Origin: Nitrospira sp.
GTDB lineage: Bacteria; Nitrospirota; Nitrospiria; Nitrospirales; Nitrospiraceae
Length of the DNA stretch: 64,000 nucleotides
Assembly (NCBI GenBank): GCA_005239465.1
Contig: SPAW01000010.1
Span: 4,101-68,100, forward strand
Reading direction: 5' to 3'
Part shown: positions 34,605 to 43,142 of the stretch, one piece after another
Position numbering within the stretch: the stretch's first letter is position 1
How the letters are laid out: each line of letters begins with the position of its first letter
The notes under the pieces: generated by a model
The model's input: only the letters and a program-made list of their open reading frames with translations
Told to the model about the DNA's origin: nothing
Databases searched by the model: none
Made by a program: the position numbers and the translations under genes

Positions 34605-34683
34605 GATATTTTTGACGGAACATCCTTGGCATTTCGGGATGGTACTGAAAGAGTATGACAGGAGTGGCAGGCGCGTGCGATGT

Positions 34684-34986
34684 CTACTGTTTAAGTTTTT
34701 GATCGATTTTCTTCCCGGCCTTCTCGAACCCCTCCCTTGTCTTCCTGGCCGCTTTTTTCAACTTCCGCTCCAGCTTTTCTCCAAGTTTTTTTTGCTCGAT
34801 TTTCTTTGCCGCCTTGGTAAATCCTTGCTCTATCTTATTGCCGACTTTCTTGGCAGTGCTCCCGATCCGTTCGACCACACTGGGGTTGTTCGATGGTTCG
34901 CTCTCAGCCAACGCTGTGGAACCTGAAACAATCCAGATTAGCAGAGGCAACCAGGCTACCAGCCATATTTGTCGTTGCACGTGCAT
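34684..34986 (-). CDS. Small exported lysine-rich helical protein
   Basis: 100 residues. A Sec signal peptide (residues 1-27, cleavage after STALA) precedes a very basic, repetitive helical tail: units such as KKVGNKIEQGFTKAAKKIEQ recur with a period of about 11 and are rich in Lys. Such tails may bind nucleic acid, peptidoglycan or acidic lipids in the periplasm. No family is recognised. It is divergent from the pigment-cluster flavoprotein gene. Confidence 0.65.
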   Translation of the reverse strand: MHVQRQIWLVAWLPLLIWIVSGSTALAESEPSNNPSVVERIGSTAKKVGNKIEQGFTKAAKKIEQKKLGEKLERKLKKAARKTREGFEKAGKKIDQKLKQ

Positions 34987-35120
34987 TACCTACCTTCAAC
35001 CTCAGGGAAAGGATACCACGACCTGACGAGCTTGTCCCGATGGTTCCAGACTAGCCATCGTTTTCCGTCTCGGATATACTTTGGGCCCACATCACTGTGC
35101 CTTTTGAAAGTCCTTTGCCT

Positions 35121-36473
35121 ATGACGATCACTTCCTCCAACGCCACCCAGACCCTGACCACCTGCGATGTCCTCGTTGTCGGAGGCGGTCCGGCCGGCTC
35201 AGCCATCTCCGCTCTGCTGGCGGAGAAGGGATGGAACGTCCATGTTTTGGAAAAAGACCGCCATCCGCGCTTTCATATCGGCGAATCGCTTCTACCTCAC
35301 TCGCTTCCGATGCTGAAACGGCTGGGCGTTCTGCCGGAGGTCGAGAAGATCGGCATTCCCAAATACGGGGCTGAAGTGGTCTCGCCATACCATGGGCGTT
35401 CCCGCATGCTGTATTTCTCTAAAGCGCTTGATGGCTCACAACCGTTTGCGTATGAAGTGAAGCGAGCAGAATTCGACAAGATCCTGTTCGACAACGCGGT
35501 CGGCAAAGGGGTTCATGTGCATGAGGGCGTCCGGGCCAAGCGCGTCGAGTTTCGCCCTGACTCCATGCATCTGGTTCAGGCTGAAGACCGGACAGGGCAG
35601 GCACTAACTTATGAAGCCAAGTTTGTCGTCGATGCCAGCGGGCGTGATACATTCCTCTCCGGACAATTCGGCGGCAAGTATCGCAACCCGCACCACAACA
35701 GCGCTGCAGTCTTTGGACATTTCGAAGGTGTGAAACGGCTGCCGGGGACGGACGAGGGCAATATCAGCATCGTCTGGTTCGACCACGGCTGGTGGTGGAT
35801 CATTCCATTCAAAGACGGCACAACCAGCGTAGGCGCGGTTTGCTGGCCCTCCTACATCAGCACGCGAAAAGTGCCGTTGGAGCAATTCCTGTGGGATACG
35901 ATCGCACTCTGCCCTCCGGTGGCAGAACGCATGGCGAGGGCGAAATTGGTCGGCCACGCCTATGCGGCCGCTAACTATTCGTATCGCAGAAAAACAATGA
36001 GCGGCGACGGCTACCTCATGATCGGCGATGCCTTCGCTTTTATCGACCCCGTCTTCTCCAGCGGCGTGCATCTGGCGCTCAACAGCGCCACTTTGGGCGC
36101 CGACGTCGTCGATGCCTACTTGCGGAAGTCTTCGGAATACCAACGTTGCGTGCGGGAATTTGAACGGACCGTTCGTTTAGGCGTGAAAACCTACTCATGG
36201 TTTATCTACCACTTCACCCAGCCCGCCTTCCGCCACCTGTTCATGTCGGAGGGTTCCATTTTCAAAATGGAAGAAGCCGTCCTCTCCGTTTTGGCCGGCG
36301 ATGCTTTCGGGAAATCCCCGACTCGGATTCCGATCTTCTTGTTTAAGATTGCATATTATCTCGTCTATCTGTTCAATTTCAGGGAAAATTGGACGGCATA
36401 CCGGCGGCGCATCAAGGGAGTCCTCGAAACTGTCACAGACGTCAAAGACTATGCCGTCATCCATCGACCCTAA
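35121..36473 (+). CDS. FAD-dependent halogenase-like oxidoreductase of the pigment cluster
   Basis: 450 residues from ATG 35121 (a GTG at 35097 is less likely). The FAD motif is VVGGGPAGSA (about 18-27), then HIGESLLPHSLPMLKRLG, and the halogenase-type WxWxIP signature reads WWWIIP (224-229) in HGWWWIIPF. GDAFAFIDPVFSSGVHLAL closes the FAD site. This fits flavin-dependent halogenases and near relatives acting on phenolic or carrier-bound aromatics; the xanthomonadin cluster of Xanthomonas has a comparable gene. It overlaps the chorismatase start (TAATG). Related monooxygenases or ring reductases can carry similar motifs, so halogenation is an inference. Confidence 0.8.
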   Translation: MTITSSNATQTLTTCDVLVVGGGPAGSAISALLAEKGWNVHVLEKDRHPRFHIGESLLPHSLPMLKRLGVLPEVEKIGIPKYGAEVVSPYHGRSRMLYFSKALDGSQPFAYEVKRAEFDKILFDNAVGKGVHVHEGVRAKRVEFRPDSMHLVQAEDRTGQALTYEAKFVVDASGRDTFLSGQFGGKYRNPHHNSAAVFGHFEGVKRLPGTDEGNISIVWFDHGWWWIIPFKDGTTSVGAVCWPSYISTRKVPLEQFLWDTIALCPPVAERMARAKLVGHAYAAANYSYRRKTMSGDGYLMIGDAFAFIDPVFSSGVHLALNSATLGADVVDAYLRKSSEYQRCVREFERTVRLGVKTYSWFIYHFTQPAFRHLFMSEGSIFKMEEAVLSVLAGDAFGKSPTRIPIFLFKIAYYLVYLFNFRENWTAYRRRIKGVLETVTDVKDYAVIHRP

Positions 36474-37534
36474 TGAAGAAGGTTCACGTGGGACATAGGC
36501 AGACTCAGCGCATAGTCCTCTCTGGACGACGGATTCCGACCGCCCCGGCTTGTCCCGGCTTCGCCTACGTCGAGACTGCGCAGTTGGACTCATGGCACGC
36601 CACGCACGACCGCCATCCTCTCGCGGTGATTTCTTTCGGTGGGGCGGCATCGAGCGCCGTCGACTGCCCAAGCATTTCGCTGCATCTGCCGCACCTGATC
36701 GGGCCCGCTCAGGTAGAAGTCTGGACCAGCACGCAGCCGGTTTGCACATTCCGCAAGGATCAATTTTCCGCGGCGGTGAACGACGAGGTCGCCGCCGCAT
36801 TTTTGACGGTGGAGGAGGAGCCAGGCACCTCGTTGGAACGCACGACGTACGCGGCCTATCATCGACTACTGGGCGAACTCCGAGAGCTTGGCTATCCACA
36901 TCTGTGGCGCGCTTGGAACTATTTCCCTCACATCAATGAAATAGATAATGGTCTGGAACGATATCAACGGTTTTGCATCGGACGCCATCAGGCTCTTGCC
37001 GAAGCGTTACCAGATTTTCCAGACTCGCTTCCCGCAGGGACGGCAGTCGGCACCGTCTCCGGGCCGCTACACATCTTGATCCTGGCGGGAATCCGACAGG
37101 CAACCCATCTGGGAAACCCGCGTCAGGTGAATGCCTATGACTACCCTCAGACCTATGGTCCCCGTAGCCCGTCATTCGCCCGAGCCACGATCGGTCGACT
37201 GGACGGCGACGCGCATTTGTTTGTGGCCGGCACGGCCAGCATCGTGGGGCACGACAGCCGGCATCCCAGACTCCCAGAGGAACAGACACGAGAAACCGCG
37301 GAAAATCTCAGGGTCTTGCTCAATCATGCCAACAGCATGACTGGGACCGACTTCATCGGGAGTCACACGTCGGCTTGTTACAAAGTGTATGTGCGCCATC
37401 CTGATCACCTGCACGTCATTCATCGCACACTCCGGGATACTTCGCTCTTCTTGGACCGTGTCCTGTTCCTTCAGGGAGATCCGTGCCGCCGAGAGCTGCT
37501 GGTCGAAATCGAGGGACTCATCATCTCGGACTAA
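36473..37534 (+). CDS. Chorismatase of the FkbO/Hyg5/XanB2 type
   Basis: 353 residues, near the size of XanB2. HLWRAWNYFPHIN, QVNAYDYPQTYGPRSPSF, FVAGTASIVGHDSRH and an ETAENLRVLL segment are diagnostic of the chorismatase family. These cytosolic enzymes hydrolyse chorismate; XanB2/Hyg5-type members give 3- and/or 4-hydroxybenzoate, FkbO-type members give a dihydroxycyclohexadiene carboxylate. A ligase, an ACP and ketosynthases nearby make hydroxybenzoate, the starter of xanthomonadin, the likely product. The ATG at 36473 shares its A with the previous stop codon, so the two are coupled. Confidence 0.9.
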   Translation: MKKVHVGHRQTQRIVLSGRRIPTAPACPGFAYVETAQLDSWHATHDRHPLAVISFGGAASSAVDCPSISLHLPHLIGPAQVEVWTSTQPVCTFRKDQFSAAVNDEVAAAFLTVEEEPGTSLERTTYAAYHRLLGELRELGYPHLWRAWNYFPHINEIDNGLERYQRFCIGRHQALAEALPDFPDSLPAGTAVGTVSGPLHILILAGIRQATHLGNPRQVNAYDYPQTYGPRSPSFARATIGRLDGDAHLFVAGTASIVGHDSRHPRLPEEQTRETAENLRVLLNHANSMTGTDFIGSHTSACYKVYVRHPDHLHVIHRTLRDTSLFLDRVLFLQGDPCRRELLVEIEGLIISD

Positions 37535-37606
37535 CTCCTCACCAATGCAGTCATCCTTTGTCCTCATGGTGTTAAACTTCGCTGTCGCGCCTGGGAGCCT
37601 TGGATC

Positions 37607-38521
37607 ATGGTCATGAACAACGGGAACGGGCATGGCGGACCTCATCCCCGTCACTTCTACTTCACGATCGATTGCGATTGGGTGCCAGGCTCGCAGGTCG
37701 GGCTCGAACGGCTACTGGACTTGTGCGACTGCTACCATCTCAAGGGAACCATCTTCTTCGCCGGCCGTTTCGCAGAAACCTATCCGGATTTGGTCCGAGA
37801 CTGCCATCACCGCGGACACCAGCTGGGAACGCACGGATGGGCGCACGGCGGGCTTGAAGACGATGAAGACTTTCGTCTGGCGAGCTATGACCAGCAACGA
37901 CAGTGGATCCGCCGGGCTACGGACGCCGTGGAAAAGGCCGCAGGGGTATGCCCGGTCATTTTCAGGGCGCCCAATCTCCGCATCGGAGAAGTAACCTTAC
38001 GCGCCCTCGAAGACGAAGGCTATCGATACGATTCCTCCATCCCGGCCAGACGCTTCGACATGGGATTCGGGCGCGTCCACTATACGGAATATTTCTGGGC
38101 TCCCCTGGAACCCTACAACCCATCCTGGCAACGGTTGCATCGTCCTGGCAGAAGCAGCATTCTTGAAATTCCTCCCTCAGCCTGCCTCTTCCCGATCAAT
38201 CTCGCCTCCTTGCGCGTGCTGGGCCTGCCGGCCCTGAGACGCATGATCAATTGGGTTGGCCGTCGTTCACAGCATCTGGTGTTCTACTGCCACCCCTCCG
38301 AGTTCCTCTACGCCAAAGACCAGGTGTTTCCTCGGGCGATGTCCAAATGGAACCAATGGGGAATGTGTCCGGCCAATCTCTCTCTTGTTGAAGCCTTGAT
38401 CGACTCCGTTCTCAATTTGGGGTATGCTCCCGTCCCGATGGTAAACACCGCACCTCGGTCGGTTGACTTGAAGCAGCCGATCATATCAAGAGTAGTTGGC
38501 TATCAATCCGATCATGCCTAA
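37607..38521 (+). CDS. Polysaccharide deacetylase (NodB-like) of the pigment cluster
   Basis: 304 residues. TIDCDWVPG (about 19-27) holds the catalytic and metal Asp, THGWAHG the metal His pair (HxxxH), and FRAPNLR the RxP loop of carbohydrate esterase family 4. No signal peptide is seen, so it is probably cytosolic. It would remove an N-acyl group from a sugar or related substrate. It lies between the chorismatase and a lipoprotein gene on the same strand; its part in pigment synthesis is not known. Confidence 0.83.
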   Translation: MVMNNGNGHGGPHPRHFYFTIDCDWVPGSQVGLERLLDLCDCYHLKGTIFFAGRFAETYPDLVRDCHHRGHQLGTHGWAHGGLEDDEDFRLASYDQQRQWIRRATDAVEKAAGVCPVIFRAPNLRIGEVTLRALEDEGYRYDSSIPARRFDMGFGRVHYTEYFWAPLEPYNPSWQRLHRPGRSSILEIPPSACLFPINLASLRVLGLPALRRMINWVGRRSQHLVFYCHPSEFLYAKDQVFPRAMSKWNQWGMCPANLSLVEALIDSVLNLGYAPVPMVNTAPRSVDLKQPIISRVVGYQSDHA

Positions 38522-38540
38522 TCAAAAGGAGGGCCAGCAC

Positions 38541-38951
38541 ATGAAGCGGATGCGGTCAGGAATTTTGTTCGCGTGTGTCGTGCTCGTTGCGGTAATGGGC
38601 TGCCGAGGCGGCGGACAGATCTACAACGTGAAGGATGCTCCGGCTACCACCGCAACCGGGAAAGAAGTGACCTTAGAGCAGGTCACCAAGGCGATCATTG
38701 AGGCCGGCGCAGGACTCAAGTGGACGATGGCGGTCGTCAAGCCAGGCCAGATTGTCGGCACCCTCAACATTCGAAGCCACACGGCGATCGTCGACATTGC
38801 GTACAATACGAAGACCTACAACATCACCTACAAGGACAGCGTCAATCTCAAGTACGACGCCAACAAGCAAACGATCCATCAGAACTATCGAGGGTGGATC
38901 CAAAACCTGGACAACGCCATCAAAGGCCGGCTTACCGCGGCGGGAATGTAG
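38541..38951 (+). CDS. Lipoprotein of unknown function in the pigment cluster
   Basis: 136 residues from ATG 38541, with AAAGGAGGG upstream. The signal peptide ends in VAVMGC (Cys about 21). The mature part has LEQVTKAIIEAGAGLKW, VGTLNIRSHTAIVDIAY and a Tyr-rich region (TYNITYKDSVNLKYD). The layout resembles small conserved lipoproteins of several Gram-negative genomes, but I cannot name the family. A strong hairpin follows seven bases after the stop, so it ends the plus-strand unit. Confidence 0.75.
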   Translation: MKRMRSGILFACVVLVAVMGCRGGGQIYNVKDAPATTATGKEVTLEQVTKAIIEAGAGLKWTMAVVKPGQIVGTLNIRSHTAIVDIAYNTKTYNITYKDSVNLKYDANKQTIHQNYRGWIQNLDNAIKGRLTAAGM

Positions 38952-38957
38952 TACTTG

Positions 38958-38992
38958 CTCATCCCCTGCCGTATGATTCGGCAGGGGATGAG
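38958..38992 (+). terminator. Strong hairpin terminator after the plus-strand pigment genes
   Basis: CTCATCCCCTGCCG (38958-38971) and CGGCAGGGGATGAG (38979-38992) form a perfect 14-bp stem with a 7-base loop, seven bases after the lipoprotein stop. It has no T-run, so it may work with Rho or in both directions between convergent operons. Confidence 0.75.
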
Positions 38993-39031
38993 TCCACCAA
39001 CCAATCCTTCATCCATCCTCTCTTCATACGC

Positions 39032-39898
39032 CTATTTTCGTATTTGCCTTACAATCTCTCGACCGCAATAAGTGGGTTCCGACATGGCGGGCTTCGTCCG
39101 CCCGCAAAAAACTCGATAGAGACCTATGGGGTACATACCTCGACTGACGAGTTTCCACGACACCATCCTGGTGATTCGCGCGATGTCTAAAATCGGTCGA
39201 AAATGACTCGGACGTGGTCCTGACCGAGGCCTCACACTGACGGAAACATTCCCGGAACTAAAACCTCGCCGCGCGGCTTCGATCATGATCTCACTTTCAA
39301 ACACGAAGCCGTGCTTCTGATCATGCGGTAGCATGACGTCTCGTAACAATTGGGCCGGATACAGGCGAAATCCGGATTGGCTGTCTTCGATCGGCTGCCC
39401 CGCGGCCCAGCCGATCCAGAAGTCGGCGATCAGGTTTGCCGCATACCGCCACACCGAAACTCTTCGTTGATCGCGCCGACGGGCGCCGACGAGAAACGCG
39501 TTCGGATAATCCAGGGACTGCTTCACGAAGGAGGGAATCTCTTCCGGCGCATGTTGTCCGTCCGCATCCAGAGTAATGACGCCGACAGCTCCACGGGCCA
39601 GGGCATGGTCAAATCCGCGCGAGAGGCTGCCGGCTTTTCCACAATTCTTGTCATTGCGCAAGACGGTCACGTCCAGTCCAGCCAATACCTGCGCAGTCTC
39701 ATCGGTCGATCCGTCGTCCACGACGATCACGTTCGGACATTGTTGGCGCGCGCGCATCGCGACATCGCGAACTGTCTCGGCTTCGTTGTAGGCTGGGATA
39801 ACGACCCAATAGGAATCTGTCGCTCGTCCCTCGTGAAACGTATCTCGCAACATGTCGCTCATCATGCGATTGTCGATCGGTTTATTGCACCATTGCAT
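39032..39898 (-). CDS. Family 2 glycosyltransferase (dolichyl-phosphate-type) of the pigment operon
   Basis: 288 residues from ATG 39898; ATGs at 39865, 39862 and 39853 are equally possible, since homology begins at YWVVIPAYNEAETV. The GT-A motifs are VVDDGSTDET and TLDADGQH. QSGFRLYPAQLL and the FESEIMIEA loop fit the DPM1/DPG-synthase-like group often seen in aryl-polyene and xanthomonadin clusters. It is the last gene of the long minus-strand operon, 70 bp after the ketoreductase. It may add a sugar to the aryl head or the lipid anchor. Confidence 0.83.
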   Translation of the reverse strand: MQWCNKPIDNRMMSDMLRDTFHEGRATDSYWVVIPAYNEAETVRDVAMRARQQCPNVIVVDDGSTDETAQVLAGLDVTVLRNDKNCGKAGSLSRGFDHALARGAVGVITLDADGQHAPEEIPSFVKQSLDYPNAFLVGARRRDQRRVSVWRYAANLIADFWIGWAAGQPIEDSQSGFRLYPAQLLRDVMLPHDQKHGFVFESEIMIEAARRGFSSGNVSVSVRPRSGPRPSHFRPILDIARITRMVSWKLVSRGMYPIGLYRVFCGRTKPAMSEPTYCGREIVRQIRK

Positions 39899-39971
39899 CA
39901 ATGATCACTGCTCATCTCTTTTTAATTTTGCCTTTTTCCTTTTGCCTTTCTTCCACCCCTTACTGTTTTCC

Positions 39972-40697
39972 TCACGCCATGCCTCCGTTGATGCCAATGA
40001 CCTGACCCGTGATATATCCAGCCTGCTCGGACACCAAGAATGATACCAGTGCGGCGACTTCATCCGGAGTGCCGACGCGTTTCATCGGCACCAGCGCTTC
40101 GATCTGCTCGGGCTTGAACGCCTGCCTGGTCCCCGGCGATTCGATCAAACCGGGAGCCACGACATTGACGGTGATGCCCCGTGAAGCCACTTCGATCGCC
40201 AATGACTTGCTGGCTCCATGCAGTCCGGCCTTCGCTGCGGCATAGTTGGCTTGCCCACGGTTGCCGGTCACACCGGCTAAAGAGGAAATCGACACAATTC
40301 GCCCCCAGCGCGTGACGATCATCGGCAGCAACAGCGGTTGCGTCACATTGAAGAATCCATTGAGCGAGAGATCGATGACGCTCGTCCATTGCTTGCTGGT
40401 CATCCCAGCCATGGGCGCGTCGTCGTGAAGGCCGGCGTTGTTGACGACGACTTGGATTGGCCCATCCTTCAGCTGCGTTTCGAGTGCATGGCACGTGGCC
40501 CTTCCATCGGTAACATCGAAGCTGATACTCGACGCCGACCCTCTATGAGCCCGAATCTTCTCTACCACTCGCTCAGCCGATGCAGGATGTCGATAGGCAT
40601 GTACGATCACGTCATGCCCATCTGCCGCCAGTCGTTCGGCGATGGCGGAGCCGATGGCACCACTCCCCCCTGTCACCAGTGCTCGTTTCTGCGTCAT
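39972..40697 (-). CDS. 3-oxoacyl-ACP reductase (FabG/ApeQ-like)
   Basis: 241 residues. TGGSGAIGSAIAERL (residues 8-22) is the NADPH motif, NNAG the structural motif, and SISSLAG plus NYAAAKAG give the Ser-Tyr-Lys triad of SDRs. YITGQVIGINGGMA is a typical FabG end. In an aryl-polyene pathway this enzyme reduces the beta-keto group on the ACP-bound chain. It overlaps the dehydratase gene by four bases (ATGA), so the two are coupled. Confidence 0.9.
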   Translation of the reverse strand: MTQKRALVTGGSGAIGSAIAERLAADGHDVIVHAYRHPASAERVVEKIRAHRGSASSISFDVTDGRATCHALETQLKDGPIQVVVNNAGLHDDAPMAGMTSKQWTSVIDLSLNGFFNVTQPLLLPMIVTRWGRIVSISSLAGVTGNRGQANYAAAKAGLHGASKSLAIEVASRGITVNVVAPGLIESPGTRQAFKPEQIEALVPMKRVGTPDEVAALVSFLVSEQAGYITGQVIGINGGMA

Positions 40698-41137
40698 GAG
40701 TACACGTACTTCAGGAAAATCGAGGCCCGTCCCGTCATCACGTCTTGGCCTCCAGATGAAATGGCGAATTGATACATGAAACTATGGTCGCCTTCAAGCA
40801 AGCGCGTGGCTTCGATCGTGAGTTCCGCCGGACACTCGTCGAGTCGGTCTACGCCGATTACCACATCGCGCAAGCCCCCGACGTAACCGATCAATCCGTC
40901 CGTCGATTGCGTCCGATTTAGAAGACCCACGTGGACTCCCATTGCCTGCGCCGCATATTCCAGCCCCGTGACCGCTTCGAGGCGAGTGCCTTGCCGTAGC
41001 GGATTCGCCGAATCGTGATGCGACCGCGTGCGACATCGAATGGTCGTAGCATCCCACGACTCCACCCGATCGATCAGACGCATCGCCCCTGCATGGGGAA
41101 GGAATGCGCTCAGTTCTTCTTGAGTCAATTGCGGCAT
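40694..41137 (-). CDS. 3-hydroxyacyl-ACP dehydratase (ApeP-like hotdog protein)
   Basis: 147 residues. LPHAGAMRLIDRVESW (about 13-28) is the signature of ApeP/FabZ-like hotdog dehydratases found in aryl-polyene clusters, and LEAVTGLEYAAQAMGVH is the central helix. It should dehydrate the 3-hydroxyacyl intermediate to extend the conjugated double-bond system. It overlaps the chain-length-factor gene upstream by 13 bases and the ketoreductase downstream by four. Confidence 0.9.
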   Translation of the reverse strand: MPQLTQEELSAFLPHAGAMRLIDRVESWDATTIRCRTRSHHDSANPLRQGTRLEAVTGLEYAAQAMGVHVGLLNRTQSTDGLIGYVGGLRDVVIGVDRLDECPAELTIEATRLLEGDHSFMYQFAISSGGQDVMTGRASIFLKYVYS

Positions 41138-41925
41138 GGATCAAGGTCCAGGACGAGCTGCTGACTATCGAGCAGGCTCAGCGTGACCCTATGCGAACCG
41201 CCTGTGGCAATGGCTCTCAAGATCGGCAACGATCGGGCAGCAGGGTTGTCCAGTCGCACTCGCTCTAATGCAAGGTCTTGCAGGCTGCTTGTGTCCTCTT
41301 GATGTGCCTCTTCGAGACGCAGATGCATGCTTGCGAGAGAAGAGGCTGACGGCGGAGCCAACACGAGCGCGACGGCAAACCCTGTGGTAATCGGGCGGGC
41401 TTCGCTGAGCGGAGCCGGCACAGCCAGATCGTAAGCCACCAGCAACACCGGACGTTGTTCCACGCACACAAAGGTTATGGCTTCGAGCAGACCAGCGGCA
41501 AACGAATCGTCGTAGCAGGAGAGCGCCGTCGATGACTGTTGACAGGTCGTGGCTATGCCCCAATAGCCGGCCGCTGTGTTGTGCACGGATTGATGAAACA
41601 GCGTGGGAGAGATCACACGCTCCGGTGTCGCCAGGGCGCGACAGAGCTGATCGAATACGCCCATTTCGCCTCCTGACGAAGCAAAGACCGTCGCCACCTC
41701 ACGCGGATCCAGATCCGATTGGCCGATCGCTTCCTGCGCGACTTCCACTGCCCACCGGACACTATCGCTACTCCGCCGCCGTTCGTTCGGCGGCAGCAAC
41801 ACCGCTTCAGGATCGGGAACCGCTCCCGGTTGAAACAAACGGAGACCGGCCAGCACCGTGCGGCTGGCGTCCCACCCGGCGAGGCCGGGGGCAAGGAGAC
41901 CGATGCCGTGGATCGCGACCTTCAT
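41125..41925 (-). CDS. Beta-ketoacyl synthase-like chain-length factor (ApeC-like)
   Basis: 266 residues from ATG 41925, about 65% of a full ketosynthase. It matches the short ketosynthase-like group in aryl-polyene clusters. FASSGGEMGVFDQLC and FHQSVHNTAAGYWGIA are clear. The nucleophile region reads TTCQQSSTALSCYDDS, not the TACSSS of active enzymes, and no His-His pair follows. It probably acts as the non-catalytic partner that sets chain length with the ketosynthase encoded just upstream (start codons overlap by four bases). Confidence 0.85.
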   Translation of the reverse strand: MKVAIHGIGLLAPGLAGWDASRTVLAGLRLFQPGAVPDPEAVLLPPNERRRSSDSVRWAVEVAQEAIGQSDLDPREVATVFASSGGEMGVFDQLCRALATPERVISPTLFHQSVHNTAAGYWGIATTCQQSSTALSCYDDSFAAGLLEAITFVCVEQRPVLLVAYDLAVPAPLSEARPITTGFAVALVLAPPSASSLASMHLRLEEAHQEDTSSLQDLALERVRLDNPAARSLPILRAIATGGSHRVTLSLLDSQQLVLDLDPCRN

Positions 41926-43142
41926 GAAAGCTTCCCCAGGACCAAACTGCAGTTGTTCCCGCCAAAACCGAAAATATTGCTCACCACGCACGCAAGCGAG
42001 CCGATCTGGTTCTCACGAAGGATCCGACTTCTCAACGAGGCGTCCACACGCCGGCAATTGAGCGTACCGGGGATCAAACCGTGCGTAAGGCACAGCGCCG
42101 AGATGAGCGCCTCGGTGATGCCGGCGGCGCCCAAGGTATGGCCTGTCCAGCCTTTGGTCGAACTGCACGCAGGGCGCGCACCAAAAATGCTATAGACGGC
42201 TTTGTCCTCGACCGAGTCGTTCGCTCTAGTCGCCGTGCCGTGCAAATTGACGTACTCGATCTCTTCAGGGCGAAGCCCGGCCCTACCTAGCGAGTCCCTA
42301 ATGGCGTGAATGGCCCCGGCTCCTTCCGGATGCGGATGCGACATGTGGTAGCCGTCTGTGCTTTCGCCGTAGCCCAGCAGCGCGACGGACCCCCGCCTGC
42401 TCACCCGCTCGCTGGATTCTAAAAGGGCAAACCCCGCTGCCTCTCCAAGGGAGAGTCCATCACGATCTTCGTCGCAGGGACGGCAGGGACTGGCCGAAAG
42501 CAGCTGCAATGCGGAAAAACCGTACAGCGTCGTCAGGCAGAGACTGTCGACTCCACCGACGATCACGGCATCACAAAGCCCCACCTGGAGCAATCGCGCA
42601 GCCGTGGTGAAGACTTTCGCGCTTGAGGAACAGGCCGTAGAAATTACCATGGCCGGCCCTTGCAGTCCGAGGCAGGTCCGGACGAAATCGCCCAACGAAA
42701 ACATGTTGTGGGTATAGCGATAACGGGAGGTGTACCAGGTCGGGAGAAAATCGGTTCGAGGATCGCGCGCACGGTACGCTTGCTCGGTTTCCAGAATCCC
42801 GGAGGTGCTGGTGCCCATCACGACGGCAATGCGATGGGTTCCGTAGCGTTGTTTCGCTTCTGCCACCGCAACCATGAATCCATCCTGCTGTAGCCCGAGC
42901 CAGGCCAGCCGATTGTTGCGACAATCGAATTTTTCTAACTCATTCCCGAGCGAAAAATCCTCTAGACCTTCGACTCGTCCGATGCAGGTCTTGAGGGGGA
43001 TATCTTCGAAGTCGCACGGTTTCAATCCCGATCGCCGCTCGCGCAAGGCCTGGAAGACGGGCCCCACGCCACGACCGTTGGCCGTGACGAGGGTATAGGC
43101 CGTCAAGGTCAAGGGAGTCATGGGCTGCACGTTAGGCGGCAT
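41922..43142 (-). CDS. Beta-ketoacyl-ACP synthase (ApeO/ApeR-like)
   Basis: 406 residues from ATG 43142 (AGGAT ahead; ATG 43121 is an alternative). The active-site Cys is in TACSSS (Cys171) and the His pair in HGTATRAND (His301) and GHTLGAAG (His335), so it is a complete condensing enzyme. GFGGNN closes the fold. It should extend the aryl starter with malonyl-ACP in a polyene pathway. The start overlaps the end of the MMPL gene by 11 bases, so the two are coupled. Confidence 0.92.
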   Translation of the reverse strand: MPPNVQPMTPLTLTAYTLVTANGRGVGPVFQALRERRSGLKPCDFEDIPLKTCIGRVEGLEDFSLGNELEKFDCRNNRLAWLGLQQDGFMVAVAEAKQRYGTHRIAVVMGTSTSGILETEQAYRARDPRTDFLPTWYTSRYRYTHNMFSLGDFVRTCLGLQGPAMVISTACSSSAKVFTTAARLLQVGLCDAVIVGGVDSLCLTTLYGFSALQLLSASPCRPCDEDRDGLSLGEAAGFALLESSERVSRRGSVALLGYGESTDGYHMSHPHPEGAGAIHAIRDSLGRAGLRPEEIEYVNLHGTATRANDSVEDKAVYSIFGARPACSSTKGWTGHTLGAAGITEALISALCLTHGLIPGTLNCRRVDASLRSRILRENQIGSLACVVSNIFGFGGNNCSLVLGKLS

